Assembly: GCA_019752295.1 (NCBI GenBank)
Contig: JAIEMK010000036.1
Coordinates: 157,123-221,122, forward strand
Direction of reading: 5' to 3'
Length of the DNA stretch: 64,000 nucleotides
Origin: Chitinophagaceae bacterium
GTDB lineage: Bacteria; Bacteroidota; Bacteroidia; Chitinophagales; Chitinophagaceae
Part shown: positions 9,866-18,294 of the stretch, in pieces
Numbering within the stretch: the stretch's first letter is position 1
How the letters are laid out: every line of letters begins with the position of its first letter
Made by a program: the position numbers and the translations under genes
The notes under the pieces: model-generated
Seen by the model: the letters and a program-made list of their open reading frames with translations, nothing else
Told to the model about the DNA's origin: nothing
Databases searched by the model: none

Positions 9866-9883
9866 GTTACTGATTGCAGTAAC
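9866..9883. repeat. Short perfect inverted repeat after uvrB
   Basis: GTTACTG (9866-9872) and CAGTAAC (9877-9883) form a 7-bp stem with a 4-nt loop directly after the uvrB stop codon. There is no T-tract after it, so it may be an mRNA-end stem rather than an intrinsic terminator. Confidence 0.45.
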
Positions 9884-10006
9884 CCGGCAGAAGTACAATA
9901 TTTTATTTTGATAGAAAATGCTTACTTTTTCTGTGTGTAATGCAAACACAAACGGATTTTTATTAGGATTAAAAGGGGTCATCATCTCCGAAACGGAATC
10001 ATTGCT

Positions 10007-11077
10007 ATGCTAAAAAACAGCAAAATCAGAATCATACTGAGTATCACACTGCTATTATTATTAAGTGTTGGAAATTATTATTTTCAGTATGGAGGTATAA
10101 ATGGTTTATTATATTTATGTGTCATCATCATATTCTCTTATCAGGACGACTATCCTTTTTTAACCTCGATTCTATTCTGTGTTTTTGTAAATATTCTTTG
10201 GGGGTCGGGAGATTTGCTCAGTCATAGATTCAACACTAATCTTACAGCCATACTAGCCAGCAGCAGCAGAATGATTGTTTCTATTCTTGCTTCTATTGGG
10301 GCACACACTTATTTTTTGGAGAAAAAACAAAAAGAAACGATAGTCAATCAAAAGACCGCATTAGAAAAATCGAACTTAGAACTGAATAAGTTTATTGCAA
10401 TGGCTGCTCATGATATTCGAACTCCGGTTTCTTCGATGAAAATGATCTCAGATTTTTTGGTGCGCGATAAATCACTATCACCAGAGTCAAAACAATGGGT
10501 AGAAATTATTAGGGCTACAGCAACTAACACACTCTTAATTCTCAACAATACTTTAAACATTAGTCAGATCCGATCAGGTAAAATTGAGATGAATTTTTTG
10601 AAGGAAGATTATATCAAATTTGTTAAAGACAATCTTTTGATCAACAGCCATTTTGCAACAACAAAAAAACAGGAGATACTTTTTCAGAGCAGCATCGAAT
10701 CAATCGAAGCAGAGTTCGATAAGAGCAGGATGGTGCAGGTTGTAAATAATTTATTGAGCAACGCTATTAAATATTCTCCTGAAAATAGTAGCATTGCCGT
10801 ATCCGTAGAATGCGAAGAAAAAGGCAACGGAGAGCAATATATCACCACACACGTAAAAGATCAGGGTCTGGGTATTGATGAAGCCTTTCACGATACATTG
10901 TACAACGCATTTGCAACAACCTCTAATCAACCAACTCATAACGAAGGTAAAACCGGACTGGGACTTGCCATCGTAAAGAAAATAGTTGAACTACATCATG
11001 GCAATATTGGTTTTAGCAGTAAAAAAGGCTTCGGTTCGGAATTCTATTTTTCGATACCAATTTCGCAAAATAGCTGA
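10007..11077 (+). CDS. Membrane sensor histidine kinase
   Basis: A 356-residue kinase. The first ~102 residues form about four transmembrane helices (about 8-25, 32-46, 51-68, 82-102) with almost no periplasmic loop, so the sensor is probably the membrane part itself. A short helical linker (105-130) leads to HisKA with the phospho-acceptor His135 in A-A-H-D-I-R-T-P, then HATPase_c with the N box N-N-L-L-S-N-A-I-K-Y-S, D-Q-G-L-G-I-D and G-K-T-G-L-G-L-A-I-V. No response regulator is adjacent, so the partner is unknown. The next gene begins 33 nt downstream. Confidence 0.92.
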   Translation: MLKNSKIRIILSITLLLLLSVGNYYFQYGGINGLLYLCVIIIFSYQDDYPFLTSILFCVFVNILWGSGDLLSHRFNTNLTAILASSSRMIVSILASIGAHTYFLEKKQKETIVNQKTALEKSNLELNKFIAMAAHDIRTPVSSMKMISDFLVRDKSLSPESKQWVEIIRATATNTLLILNNTLNISQIRSGKIEMNFLKEDYIKFVKDNLLINSHFATTKKQEILFQSSIESIEAEFDKSRMVQVVNNLLSNAIKYSPENSSIAVSVECEEKGNGEQYITTHVKDQGLGIDEAFHDTLYNAFATTSNQPTHNEGKTGLGLAIVKKIVELHHGNIGFSSKKGFGSEFYFSIPISQNS

Positions 11078-11110
11078 ACTTAGTGTTTTGAAATAATAGT
11101 TTTTGATACA

Positions 11111-12223
11111 ATGAAATCCATTCTTTCTTTCTTCTTTACATGTATCATAAGTTCTGTAGCATTTGGGCAGAATATTGTTGTAAATGGAGACCTGGAAGAT
11201 GTGAATATTTGTGATGAACGTACGGCACGCTGCAGTCCTGCCGGTTGGTTTTATTTTAAGTATGATCCACAGGGATTTGCGAATCCCGGATTTCGTTACA
11301 AAACCATTTCTGCAAGCGGTAATTGTCATTTTATTTTGCTTGCTGCCGATACAACCGCTGATGGAAGGGATTATTGGCAAACTAAATTATTGTGTGCACT
11401 TGAGCCCGGAAAAAAATATACTGTTTCTTTAAAAATTTCTGCAACATGGGCAAATCCTAATTTAAATGACATTGGTATCTGGTTTACAGATCAATTTGTG
11501 TATGCCACAAAAGATACCGTTTTCCGCCCCGATAATGCCATTGGTTTTATAGATGCAAAAGTAAAAGCCATTAAAAATGGCTGGTTTTTAATTACAAAAG
11601 AAATTGTGGCTACAAATAATGCATCGATATTGGTGGTAGGAAACTTTTCTAAAAAAAGCAATCCCGAGATCTTATTGCAAAGAAATCTTGAAAAGAAACC
11701 GGTATTCATTTTTGTGGATGATATTTCAATCAACTGCGAAAAAAATAGTCCTTGCATTGTGAACCCTAATTTAAAAGACTCTTTGTATGCTTTAAAGAAA
11801 AGGCATTCAAGGTATCCCCCATTTACCAATCCATTTCCTGTACGCAAAGATTCAATTATTGTAAAAGAGATTCCTGCAAAAGCACCTGTCAATAAAGTAG
11901 ATACCATTAGCATCAGTAGTATTCAGTTTGCACTGGACGATTATAGGATCACCGACAAATCGGTGCTTCGGATGCTTAACCCGCTTAGACAAAAAATGAA
12001 TGCGATCGAAAAAATGGAAGTAATTGGATTTACAGATGATCTTGGTTCTGAATCATATAATTTAGAACTGTCGAAAAACAGGGCTGCCTCAGTTATTAAG
12101 ATGCTTGCAAATGATATCGGAATAGATCCCAAAATAATTTATGTGAGGGGCGAAGGAATCTCGCGAAGATTTGAAAAGAAAGAATTAAACAGAAGGGTAG
12201 ACATCTATATCTACTGGAAATAA
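11111..12223 (+). CDS. OmpA-family protein with N-terminal beta-sandwich-like domain
   Basis: A 370-residue exported protein with signal peptide (1-20, ending F-G-Q). Residues about 21-205 (N-G-D-L-E-D, C-S-P-A-G-W, K-Y-T-V-S-L-K-I, F-V-D-D-I-S-I-N-C) have the pattern of a carbohydrate-binding-like jelly roll seen in Bacteroidota OmpA proteins. A linker follows, then an OmpA C-terminal peptidoglycan-binding domain (about 265-370) with I-G-F-T-D-D-L-G-S, L-E-L-S-K-N-R-A and N-R-R-V-D-I-Y. It likely ties the outer membrane to the cell wall and may bind a glycan. It follows the kinase gene by 33 nt and ends at a bidirectional terminator. Confidence 0.85.
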   Translation: MKSILSFFFTCIISSVAFGQNIVVNGDLEDVNICDERTARCSPAGWFYFKYDPQGFANPGFRYKTISASGNCHFILLAADTTADGRDYWQTKLLCALEPGKKYTVSLKISATWANPNLNDIGIWFTDQFVYATKDTVFRPDNAIGFIDAKVKAIKNGWFLITKEIVATNNASILVVGNFSKKSNPEILLQRNLEKKPVFIFVDDISINCEKNSPCIVNPNLKDSLYALKKRHSRYPPFTNPFPVRKDSIIVKEIPAKAPVNKVDTISISSIQFALDDYRITDKSVLRMLNPLRQKMNAIEKMEVIGFTDDLGSESYNLELSKNRAASVIKMLANDIGIDPKIIYVRGEGISRRFEKKELNRRVDIYIYWK

Positions 12224-12293
12224 TTTTTAGTGAAGAGATAATAGTGAAGAATGTGCAAATATCCACTCCTTGGCGGGGCGTGTAAAAAAATAT

Positions 12294-12325
12294 AAAAAAA
12301 CCTCTGAACACTCAGAGGTTTTTTC
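12294..12325. terminator. Bidirectional terminator between convergent genes
   Basis: CCTCTGA (12301-12307) pairs with TCAGAGG (12312-12318) with a 4-nt loop; flanking A and T runs extend the stem and give a U-tract on both strands. It lies between the OmpA gene (plus) and the Asp-box gene (minus), ending just before the latter's stop codon. Confidence 0.85.
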
Positions 12326-12327
12326 GA

Positions 12328-15300
12328 TTAATTCAATGTAGTTATTTTTGATTTAAGAGTGGCCCACTTGTTTGTAAGTTCTATGAGCTGCTCATTGATT
12401 TGTTTCACTGCTTTTATTGTTTGTGTGGTAGTCGTCATTTCTGTGTCTTGTAGTATTCCCAAAAGCCCTGCAAAAGCCGATTCCACCCCCGCAGGCGTAG
12501 GAATTGATTGGGCTACAGCGCCCCTTCTGTTTCTTGTTCCGCTCTCAAACAGAAGCAATTCCTGCTCCAAAGACTTTAGGGCTTCCGGAGCAATTGATTT
12601 GCCGTTTAATTTTTTTCTAGCGGCAGCTACTTCTGTGGCGATTGATTTAGTTTTGATTCGACCTTCATAACAAATAAGCGAAAGTGCATGTTGTTTTTGT
12701 AAATCGGCCATACTGGTTTTTACACGAGGATCCATTTTTATAGTAAGCGATTGACTGATTGTTTTACCATTTACTGTTAACTTAACGATATAAGTTCCCG
12801 GCATTACCCAAGGTGAAGTTGGGGATGGGGCGGTGTTCTCGTAAATTGCAGCAATAGGATAAGAAGCGGGTTCGTCGAAAGGTTTATAGTGCAAATCCCA
12901 TACGAAACGATGCGATCCCGCATCAGCAGATAATATTTGCTGCGGACGAATCCAATATAAAGGAATATTTAGTTCCGGAATTTCGTAAGGGGTATCGTTA
13001 CTGCTGAATTTCCTGACCGATTTACCGGCGGCATCAAAAATTTCAAGACTTACTTCACTGGCTGATTTTTCTGAAAGATAATAATCGATCACAGCTCCGT
13101 CGGGAGGATTTTGGCCACCGGGTTCTTCCTGAGGGAAAGGAGTGTCGGTATTCATATTCCAGCGAACGCGAATTGCCTGTTGAGGTTTATAAAGGATGGT
13201 TTTTTCGGCGCTCAGTTTTGCATTGATCTGACGAAGAGGGGTGATATCATCCAGGATCCAAAAACTTCTACCGTGTGTTCCAATCACCAGATCGTCGTCT
13301 TTAATAACCAAGTCGCGTATAGAACTAGGTGGCATATTTAATTTGAGCGATTGCCAGTTTTCTCCGTCATCAAAAGAAACATACACTGCATTTTCAGATC
13401 CGGCAAATAATAAACCCCTGCGTGTGGGGTCTTCGCGCACCACATTGATGGGCTCGTTGGATGGTAATCCTTTTGTGATAAGCTTCCAAGTGTTACCGCC
13501 GTCGGTAGTTTTATAAGCATAAGGATGCATATCGTCGCAACGTATTCGATTCACTGCAGCGTATGCGGTGTTATTATCAAAATGACCGGCTTCCATCAAT
13601 GCTATTTTACTCCAGGAACTTATTGCGGCGGGTGTTACATTCTTCCAGTTCTTGCCCCCATCCCGGGTTATCTGAATATAGCCGTCGTCGGTTCCGGCCC
13701 AGATTGTATTGATGTCTTTAAAAGAAGGGGCAACTGTGTAAACCACACCGCGGCGTGGCATTTTTTTCAATTCATCTGTTGTGTAGATACCAACGCTCGC
13801 CGGAATATCCCAGCTTTCGCGTGTCAGATCCGGACTAATTACTTCCCAGTTAATTCCACCGTCTCTGGTTTTGAAAATCACATTTCCTGCAAAGTATAAA
13901 GTTTTAGGATCGATGGGTGAAAACAAAACAGGGGCTGTTCTTAAAAAGCGATACTTACCGCTTCGAACTGCCTCGGGTGCAATATTTTGAACCTGTCCGG
14001 TAAGCTTATTGTATTTGGTGATTTTTCCTCCATAAATGATATTTGGATCGAGCGGATCTGCCGCTATATATCCATACTCTTCCACACCTACAGGATGCCA
14101 TTCACGAAGGCCAATTTGCCCATCGTTACCCCTCGATGATATTCCAACTGAGCCACTCTCCTGCTGGGCGCCATACACATTATACGGAAAGGCATTATCG
14201 GTACTCACGTGATAAAACTGTGCAGTGGGTTGATTATACCAGCTCGAAAAAGTTTCACCCCCGTTTACAGTTACAATTCCACCCTGATCCAGAGCAAAAA
14301 GCATAATTTTTGGATTATTCGGATTAATCCAAATACGATGGTAGTCGTCTCCCCCCGGAGCCCCGCGGATGCCTTTCCAAGTTTTTGCGCCGTCTAAAGA
14401 TTTCCATACAACCACATTGGCGCTATAAACGATATCGGCGTTATTCGGGTCTGTTTTGATCTCTGCAAAATCGCTTCCGCGCCCCCAGAAACGTCCGTCG
14501 GCATTTGCTAAAAACCAGCTTTCACCCGCGTCATCACTGCGATACACACCTCCATATTTTCCTGCATCAACGGTAGCATATAAACGACTACTATTGCTCG
14601 GAGCAATACAAAATCCAATTCTTCCCAAACCCTGTTCCGGAGTGGGTAAACCATTTGTGAGTTTTTTCCATGTGCTACCACCATCAGTTGATTTGAATAG
14701 TCCGCTTTCGGGCCCATTCCAGGCCCCATTTTCCCAAGGCCCCTGCCTGCCTGCCCACATATCGGCATAAAGAATATTGGCGTTATTCGGATCAAAATTT
14801 ACTTGTATGGCCCCCGTATTTTCGTCTTTATACAAAACGCGCTCCCAGTTCTTTCCCCCATCCAAACTTCGATATACACCGCGTTCGGTATTGGGTCCGT
14901 AGGGATGACCCAGCACGGCCACAAAAACACGATTCTCATTTTTTGGATCAATAATGATATCGCCAATTTGCTGACCATCTTTCAGACCCATATTGGTCCA
15001 TGTTTTACCTGCGTCAGTAGATTTATAAACGCCATCACCCACCGAAAGATCAGGGCGTTGAATACCCTCACCGCATCCTACATATACCACATTTGGATTT
15101 GATTCCGAAACGGCAATATCACCCACTGAGCCGGTTGACATTTCGTCGAAAATGGGCTTCCATGTGCGACCGTAATCATCGCTTTTCCAGACACCACCAT
15201 TGTTTACCCCGATATAAAAAATATTCGGCTGACTGGGTACGCCCACAGCTCCAACGGTTCTACCGCCTCTGTGTGGACCAATCATTCGATATTGCATGGC

Positions 15301-15411
15301 GTTAAAATAACTGCCAGCAAAAGGTTGTGCGTTTATTTGATTAAAAAAAACGATAGTAACTAGCAGCAAGTAAAATTGCCGGCAAAGAATTTTTTTGGGA
15401 TTCATGTTCAT
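12328..15411 (-). CDS. Large secreted Asp-box (BNR/VPS10-sortilin-like) beta-propeller protein
   Basis: A 1027-residue exported protein with signal peptide (about 1-29, ending N-A-Q). I count ten Asp-box motifs of the form S/T-x-D-x-G-x-x-W between about residues 75 and 690, such as K-S-T-D-A-G-K-T-W and K-T-T-D-G-G-N-T-W. This suggests one or two beta-propellers like those of VPS10/sortilin and sialidase-like proteins. The last ~300 residues are a beta-rich region (a segment near V-T-V-N-G-K resembles the FlgD/Ig-type ends of such proteins) and a helical tail. Often called 'glycosyl hydrolase', but Asp-boxes are structural and I see no catalytic signature. ATG at 15411 or 15405 could start it. 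It is flanked by terminators and seems to be transcribed alone. Confidence 0.85.
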   Translation of the reverse strand: MNMNPKKILCRQFYLLLVTIVFFNQINAQPFAGSYFNAMQYRMIGPHRGGRTVGAVGVPSQPNIFYIGVNNGGVWKSDDYGRTWKPIFDEMSTGSVGDIAVSESNPNVVYVGCGEGIQRPDLSVGDGVYKSTDAGKTWTNMGLKDGQQIGDIIIDPKNENRVFVAVLGHPYGPNTERGVYRSLDGGKNWERVLYKDENTGAIQVNFDPNNANILYADMWAGRQGPWENGAWNGPESGLFKSTDGGSTWKKLTNGLPTPEQGLGRIGFCIAPSNSSRLYATVDAGKYGGVYRSDDAGESWFLANADGRFWGRGSDFAEIKTDPNNADIVYSANVVVWKSLDGAKTWKGIRGAPGGDDYHRIWINPNNPKIMLFALDQGGIVTVNGGETFSSWYNQPTAQFYHVSTDNAFPYNVYGAQQESGSVGISSRGNDGQIGLREWHPVGVEEYGYIAADPLDPNIIYGGKITKYNKLTGQVQNIAPEAVRSGKYRFLRTAPVLFSPIDPKTLYFAGNVIFKTRDGGINWEVISPDLTRESWDIPASVGIYTTDELKKMPRRGVVYTVAPSFKDINTIWAGTDDGYIQITRDGGKNWKNVTPAAISSWSKIALMEAGHFDNNTAYAAVNRIRCDDMHPYAYKTTDGGNTWKLITKGLPSNEPINVVREDPTRRGLLFAGSENAVYVSFDDGENWQSLKLNMPPSSIRDLVIKDDDLVIGTHGRSFWILDDITPLRQINAKLSAEKTILYKPQQAIRVRWNMNTDTPFPQEEPGGQNPPDGAVIDYYLSEKSASEVSLEIFDAAGKSVRKFSSNDTPYEIPELNIPLYWIRPQQILSADAGSHRFVWDLHYKPFDEPASYPIAAIYENTAPSPTSPWVMPGTYIVKLTVNGKTISQSLTIKMDPRVKTSMADLQKQHALSLICYEGRIKTKSIATEVAAARKKLNGKSIAPEALKSLEQELLLFESGTRNRRGAVAQSIPTPAGVESAFAGLLGILQDTEMTTTTQTIKAVKQINEQLIELTNKWATLKSKITTLN

Positions 15412-15441
15412 GTTTTATCAAAGTGATTGATATCCCAATAT

Positions 15442-15472
15442 ACAAAAGTGCCATAATAATATGGCACTAAAG
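15442..15472 (-). terminator. Terminator after the EF-G paralogue
   Basis: AGTGCCATA (15447-15455) pairs with TATGGCACT (15460-15468) with a 4-nt loop. On the minus strand it is followed by a short T run. It lies about 50 nt past the stop of the EF-G-like gene and before the Asp-box gene. Confidence 0.75.
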
Positions 15473-15518
15473 GGTTTCAACGGTAAGACAAATAGTTTGA
15501 CTTAGTACTCAAAAAATA

Positions 15519-17651
15519 TTATTCTTTATCCACTTCGTGTTTACTATAAGCTTCCATGAGTTTTTTCTGAATATCAAAAGCTACGGGAGCATAGGAATCG
15601 AATTGCATATTAAATCTTGCGCGACCTTGCGTAAGACTTCTCAATGAAGAGGAATATTGATGCATTTGCGATAGTGGAACTTTAGCCGTGATTTTCTGAA
15701 AATGCCCCTCAGCTTCCATGCCTTCCACAACAGCCATTCTTGTTTGCAGGTCGCCCATTACCGAACCAACCTGATCGTCGGGGCAATAAATGGTAACCAA
15801 ACTAATTGGTTCTAATAACTGAGGATCTGCGTCTTTGAATGCCATTCTGAATGCCTGTAAGCCGGCAATTTTAAAAGAAATATCGTTGCTGTCTACAGGG
15901 TGCATTTTACCATCGTAAACGCTTACCCGAACATCTCTTACATAAGATCCGGTGATGGGTCCATTTTGCATTTTTTCCATTACCCCTTTTAAAATGGAAG
16001 GAAGAAAGCGGGTATCAATAGCGCCACCAACAATGCAATTCAGAAATACCAGTTTGCCACCCCAGTCAAGATTAATTTCGTCTCTTCCCCTTACATGTAA
16101 TCCGGGAGGATCTGGAATTCCTTCGTACCAAGGCTCTACACGCATAAACACTTCTCCGAATTGTCCGGAACCACCACTTTGTTTTTTATGGCGATAGGTT
16201 GATTCTGCTACTTTACGAATGGTTTCGCGGTAAGGAATTTTTGGTTTGTCGATGGTAATTTCCAATTTGTGTATATGCGCAATCTTCCAAAGAATTACCT
16301 GCAAGTGCAATTCACCCTGACAGTGTAACAGGATTTGTTTTAATTCGGCGGATACTTCAAAATGAACAGTGGCATCTTCACCGATTAATGTATGAAGTGC
16401 CTGCGATAATTTTTCTTCTTCGCCTTTGTTTACAACTGCAATAGCAACAGTAACATTAGGTTTAGGAAAAATAATTGGCTCTAATTCCAGCCTCCTGCCT
16501 TTTTCGTGCAAAGTGTTGTTGACATGTGTGGAACGAAGTTTTAAAGTAGCGCCAATATCTCCCGCCACTAGTTCCTGAACGGGTATTCTGTTGCGCCCCT
16601 CTAATAATAAAAGCTGATTTAGTTGTTCGGTAGTGCCGGTATTTTCGTTCACCAGTTCGCATCCCGCTTTTATTGTGCCACTATATACTTTAAACAAACT
16701 CAGTTCTCCGATATGTGGTTCGATGATTGTTTTAAAAATAAAAATGCAGGCAGGTCCCTTTGCATCGCAGGGTAACAAACCACCTGATTTTGTTTTTTGT
16801 GCAGGCATTTCGTTTGCAGAGGGACAAACATTATCAATAAAGCCCATGATGCGACCGCTGCCCATATTTTTTTCTGCAGAGGCACAAAACAGGGGAAATA
16901 TATCGTGACCAATCATGGCTTTGTGAAGTCCGGCTTTCATATCGTTTTCGTCCAATTCGCCTAGCTCAAAATATTTTTCCATTAACCCCTCATCGTTTGA
17001 TGCTACGATTTCTACCAGTTCTTTATGCAGTTGATCGGCCCTTTGTTTTAAATGATCTGGTATGGGCAATTTAGCAGGCTTTCCTCCTTCGGGTCCGTAC
17101 TGATACATTACCATATTCAGCACATCCACAATGGCATTAAAATTTTCGCCGGTCTGTACTGGAAATTGCACAGCCACAACATTTGCTCCGAAATGCGATT
17201 TAGCTTCTTTCAAAGTTTTATCAAAATCAGCATCTTCTTTGTCCAGTTGATTTACCACAAAAAGAGTTGGTGTTTTAAATTTCTCAGTGTACTCCCAAAT
17301 AATATCGGTTCCTACTTCCACGCCCACAGCAGCGTTCAAGATCATTACACCGGTGTCGGCAACGCGCAAGGCACTGATTAACTCTCCTGCAAAATCATCA
17401 TAGCCGGGGGTGTCGATGATATTTATTTTATAATCGCGCCAAGGGGTATGCATTAAAGACGAAAAAACAGAACTCTGTCTTTCTGTTTCTAATTCATGGT
17501 AATCGCTCACAGTATTTTTTGCTGCGATGTTACCGCGGCGTTTAGTAACTCCTGCTTCGAACAACATGCATTCGGCCATGGTTGTTTTACCGGAGCCGGC
17601 ATGTCCAAGCAGGACAATATTTTTAACGTGATTAGTATCGTACTGAGCCAT
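15519..17651 (-). CDS. Elongation factor G paralogue (EF-G2-like)
   Basis: A 710-residue EF-G-type translational GTPase with the G domain (about 9-275), domain II (about 305-385) and domains III-V, including the domain IV region with G-S-G-Q-F-G-E-V. It is not the canonical FusA: the P-loop reads G-H-A-G-S-G-K-T-T (16-24) instead of A-H-I-D-A-G-K-T; G3 reads D-T-P-G-Y (Tyr84) where canonical EF-G has the catalytic His; G4 reads N-Q-L-D (134-137) rather than N-K-M-D. Such paralogues form a separate subfamily; the Bacteroides thetaiotaomicron EF-G2 is reported to support translation under carbon starvation with little or no GTPase activity. Start chosen at ATG 17651; 11 codons further upstream are open but read through a spacer next to a terminator. 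Confidence 0.9.
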   Translation of the reverse strand: MAQYDTNHVKNIVLLGHAGSGKTTMAECMLFEAGVTKRRGNIAAKNTVSDYHELETERQSSVFSSLMHTPWRDYKINIIDTPGYDDFAGELISALRVADTGVMILNAAVGVEVGTDIIWEYTEKFKTPTLFVVNQLDKEDADFDKTLKEAKSHFGANVVAVQFPVQTGENFNAIVDVLNMVMYQYGPEGGKPAKLPIPDHLKQRADQLHKELVEIVASNDEGLMEKYFELGELDENDMKAGLHKAMIGHDIFPLFCASAEKNMGSGRIMGFIDNVCPSANEMPAQKTKSGGLLPCDAKGPACIFIFKTIIEPHIGELSLFKVYSGTIKAGCELVNENTGTTEQLNQLLLLEGRNRIPVQELVAGDIGATLKLRSTHVNNTLHEKGRRLELEPIIFPKPNVTVAIAVVNKGEEEKLSQALHTLIGEDATVHFEVSAELKQILLHCQGELHLQVILWKIAHIHKLEITIDKPKIPYRETIRKVAESTYRHKKQSGGSGQFGEVFMRVEPWYEGIPDPPGLHVRGRDEINLDWGGKLVFLNCIVGGAIDTRFLPSILKGVMEKMQNGPITGSYVRDVRVSVYDGKMHPVDSNDISFKIAGLQAFRMAFKDADPQLLEPISLVTIYCPDDQVGSVMGDLQTRMAVVEGMEAEGHFQKITAKVPLSQMHQYSSSLRSLTQGRARFNMQFDSYAPVAFDIQKKLMEAYSKHEVDKE

Positions 17652-17675
17652 AAAATATTTTTTTAGGTGAGGGAT

Positions 17676-17716
17676 AAAAACCACCAGCCAATCTATTCAG
17701 ACTGGCTGGTGGTTTA
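17676..17716 (-). terminator. Strong terminator after the His-rich unknown gene
   Basis: CCACCAGCCA (17681-17690) pairs with TGGCTGGTGG (17703-17712); three more pairs extend the stem beyond one mismatch, leaving a 4-nt loop. On the minus strand it is followed by five T. It separates the unknown gene (stop at 17725) from the EF-G paralogue, whose start is only 25 nt further on. Confidence 0.9.
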
Positions 17717-17724
17717 AATGCGTT

Positions 17725-18081
17725 TTATTGATTTACAAATTGGTGAAAATCCATTTCTAGTTTATCGAGATATCCTAACAGCAGATCCAGCTTTTCTTTC
17801 ATGCGATGATGCGGAATGCGGTGTCCGAAATTTGGATGCCTTTGGGCTTCGGTGACATGATGTTTTATTTCGTGTTTTAAGTCGTGAATATTAATCAACT
17901 GAATGTGAAATTGGTTATGAAAATGTTCGATGCCTTCCAATATTGCCGTGCCTGTTTTTCCGGGTGCAAAAAAATATAATTCCGTTTTTAGTTTGTTGAA
18001 TTTTGCGCGATAGGATGCCAGTATTTCATACCATTTATTACATTCTTCTATGATCGCAATGTGCTGTGCTTCTGTTATCAT
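17725..18081 (-). CDS. Small His-rich helical protein of unknown function
   Basis: A 118-residue cytoplasmic protein with no signal peptide or membrane segment. I do not recognise the family. It reads as almost wholly alpha-helical, with a Gly/Pro break around residues 44-48 (A-P-G-K-T-G). Thirteen of the 118 residues are His, concentrated at about 55-100 in patterns such as E-H-F-H, H-D-L-K-H-E-I-K-H-H and P-H-H-R. This suggests metal binding or a small helical bundle, but that is inference. The ATG at 18081 is the first in frame. A strong terminator follows, so it is not simply co-transcribed with the EF-G paralogue downstream. Confidence 0.7.
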   Translation of the reverse strand: MITEAQHIAIIEECNKWYEILASYRAKFNKLKTELYFFAPGKTGTAILEGIEHFHNQFHIQLINIHDLKHEIKHHVTEAQRHPNFGHRIPHHRMKEKLDLLLGYLDKLEMDFHQFVNQ

Positions 18082-18115
18082 TTGGATTGTTTTTAGATTG
18101 AAAAATGTTTAGGAG

Positions 18116-18183
18116 GGTTTGCTTTTGTTTTACCACTATAAATTTAAAAATAGGGCAAACCAAAAACCATGACAACGGTCATG
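18116..18183. repeat. Two inverted repeats upstream of the His-rich gene
   Basis: Within the 213-nt gap before the His-rich gene, GGTTTGC (18116-18122) mirrors GCAAACC (18155-18161), and CATGAC (18168-18173) mirrors GTCATG (18178-18183) with a 4-nt spacer. The second, compact one is operator-like. Nothing else was found in this gap. Confidence 0.4.
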
Positions 18184-18294
18184 CTTATAGCAGTAAAAGC
18201 CAGTTATATTAGAGCAGGCAGGTGATTTGGGAACATCAGAAACGGAAAGAAAAGCCGGTCAATCTTTAGTCAGCGCAATCAAAATTTAAAACAT

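Noticed and set aside
11491..11913. 140-codon minus-strand open frame inside the OmpA-family gene
   Set aside because: Antisense to a real gene with signal peptide and OmpA domain; no family match or regulatory signal.
13525..13899. 124-codon plus-strand open frame inside the Asp-box gene
   Set aside because: Opposite strand of a repeat-rich gene; Cys/His-rich translation comes from Asp-box codons read backwards.
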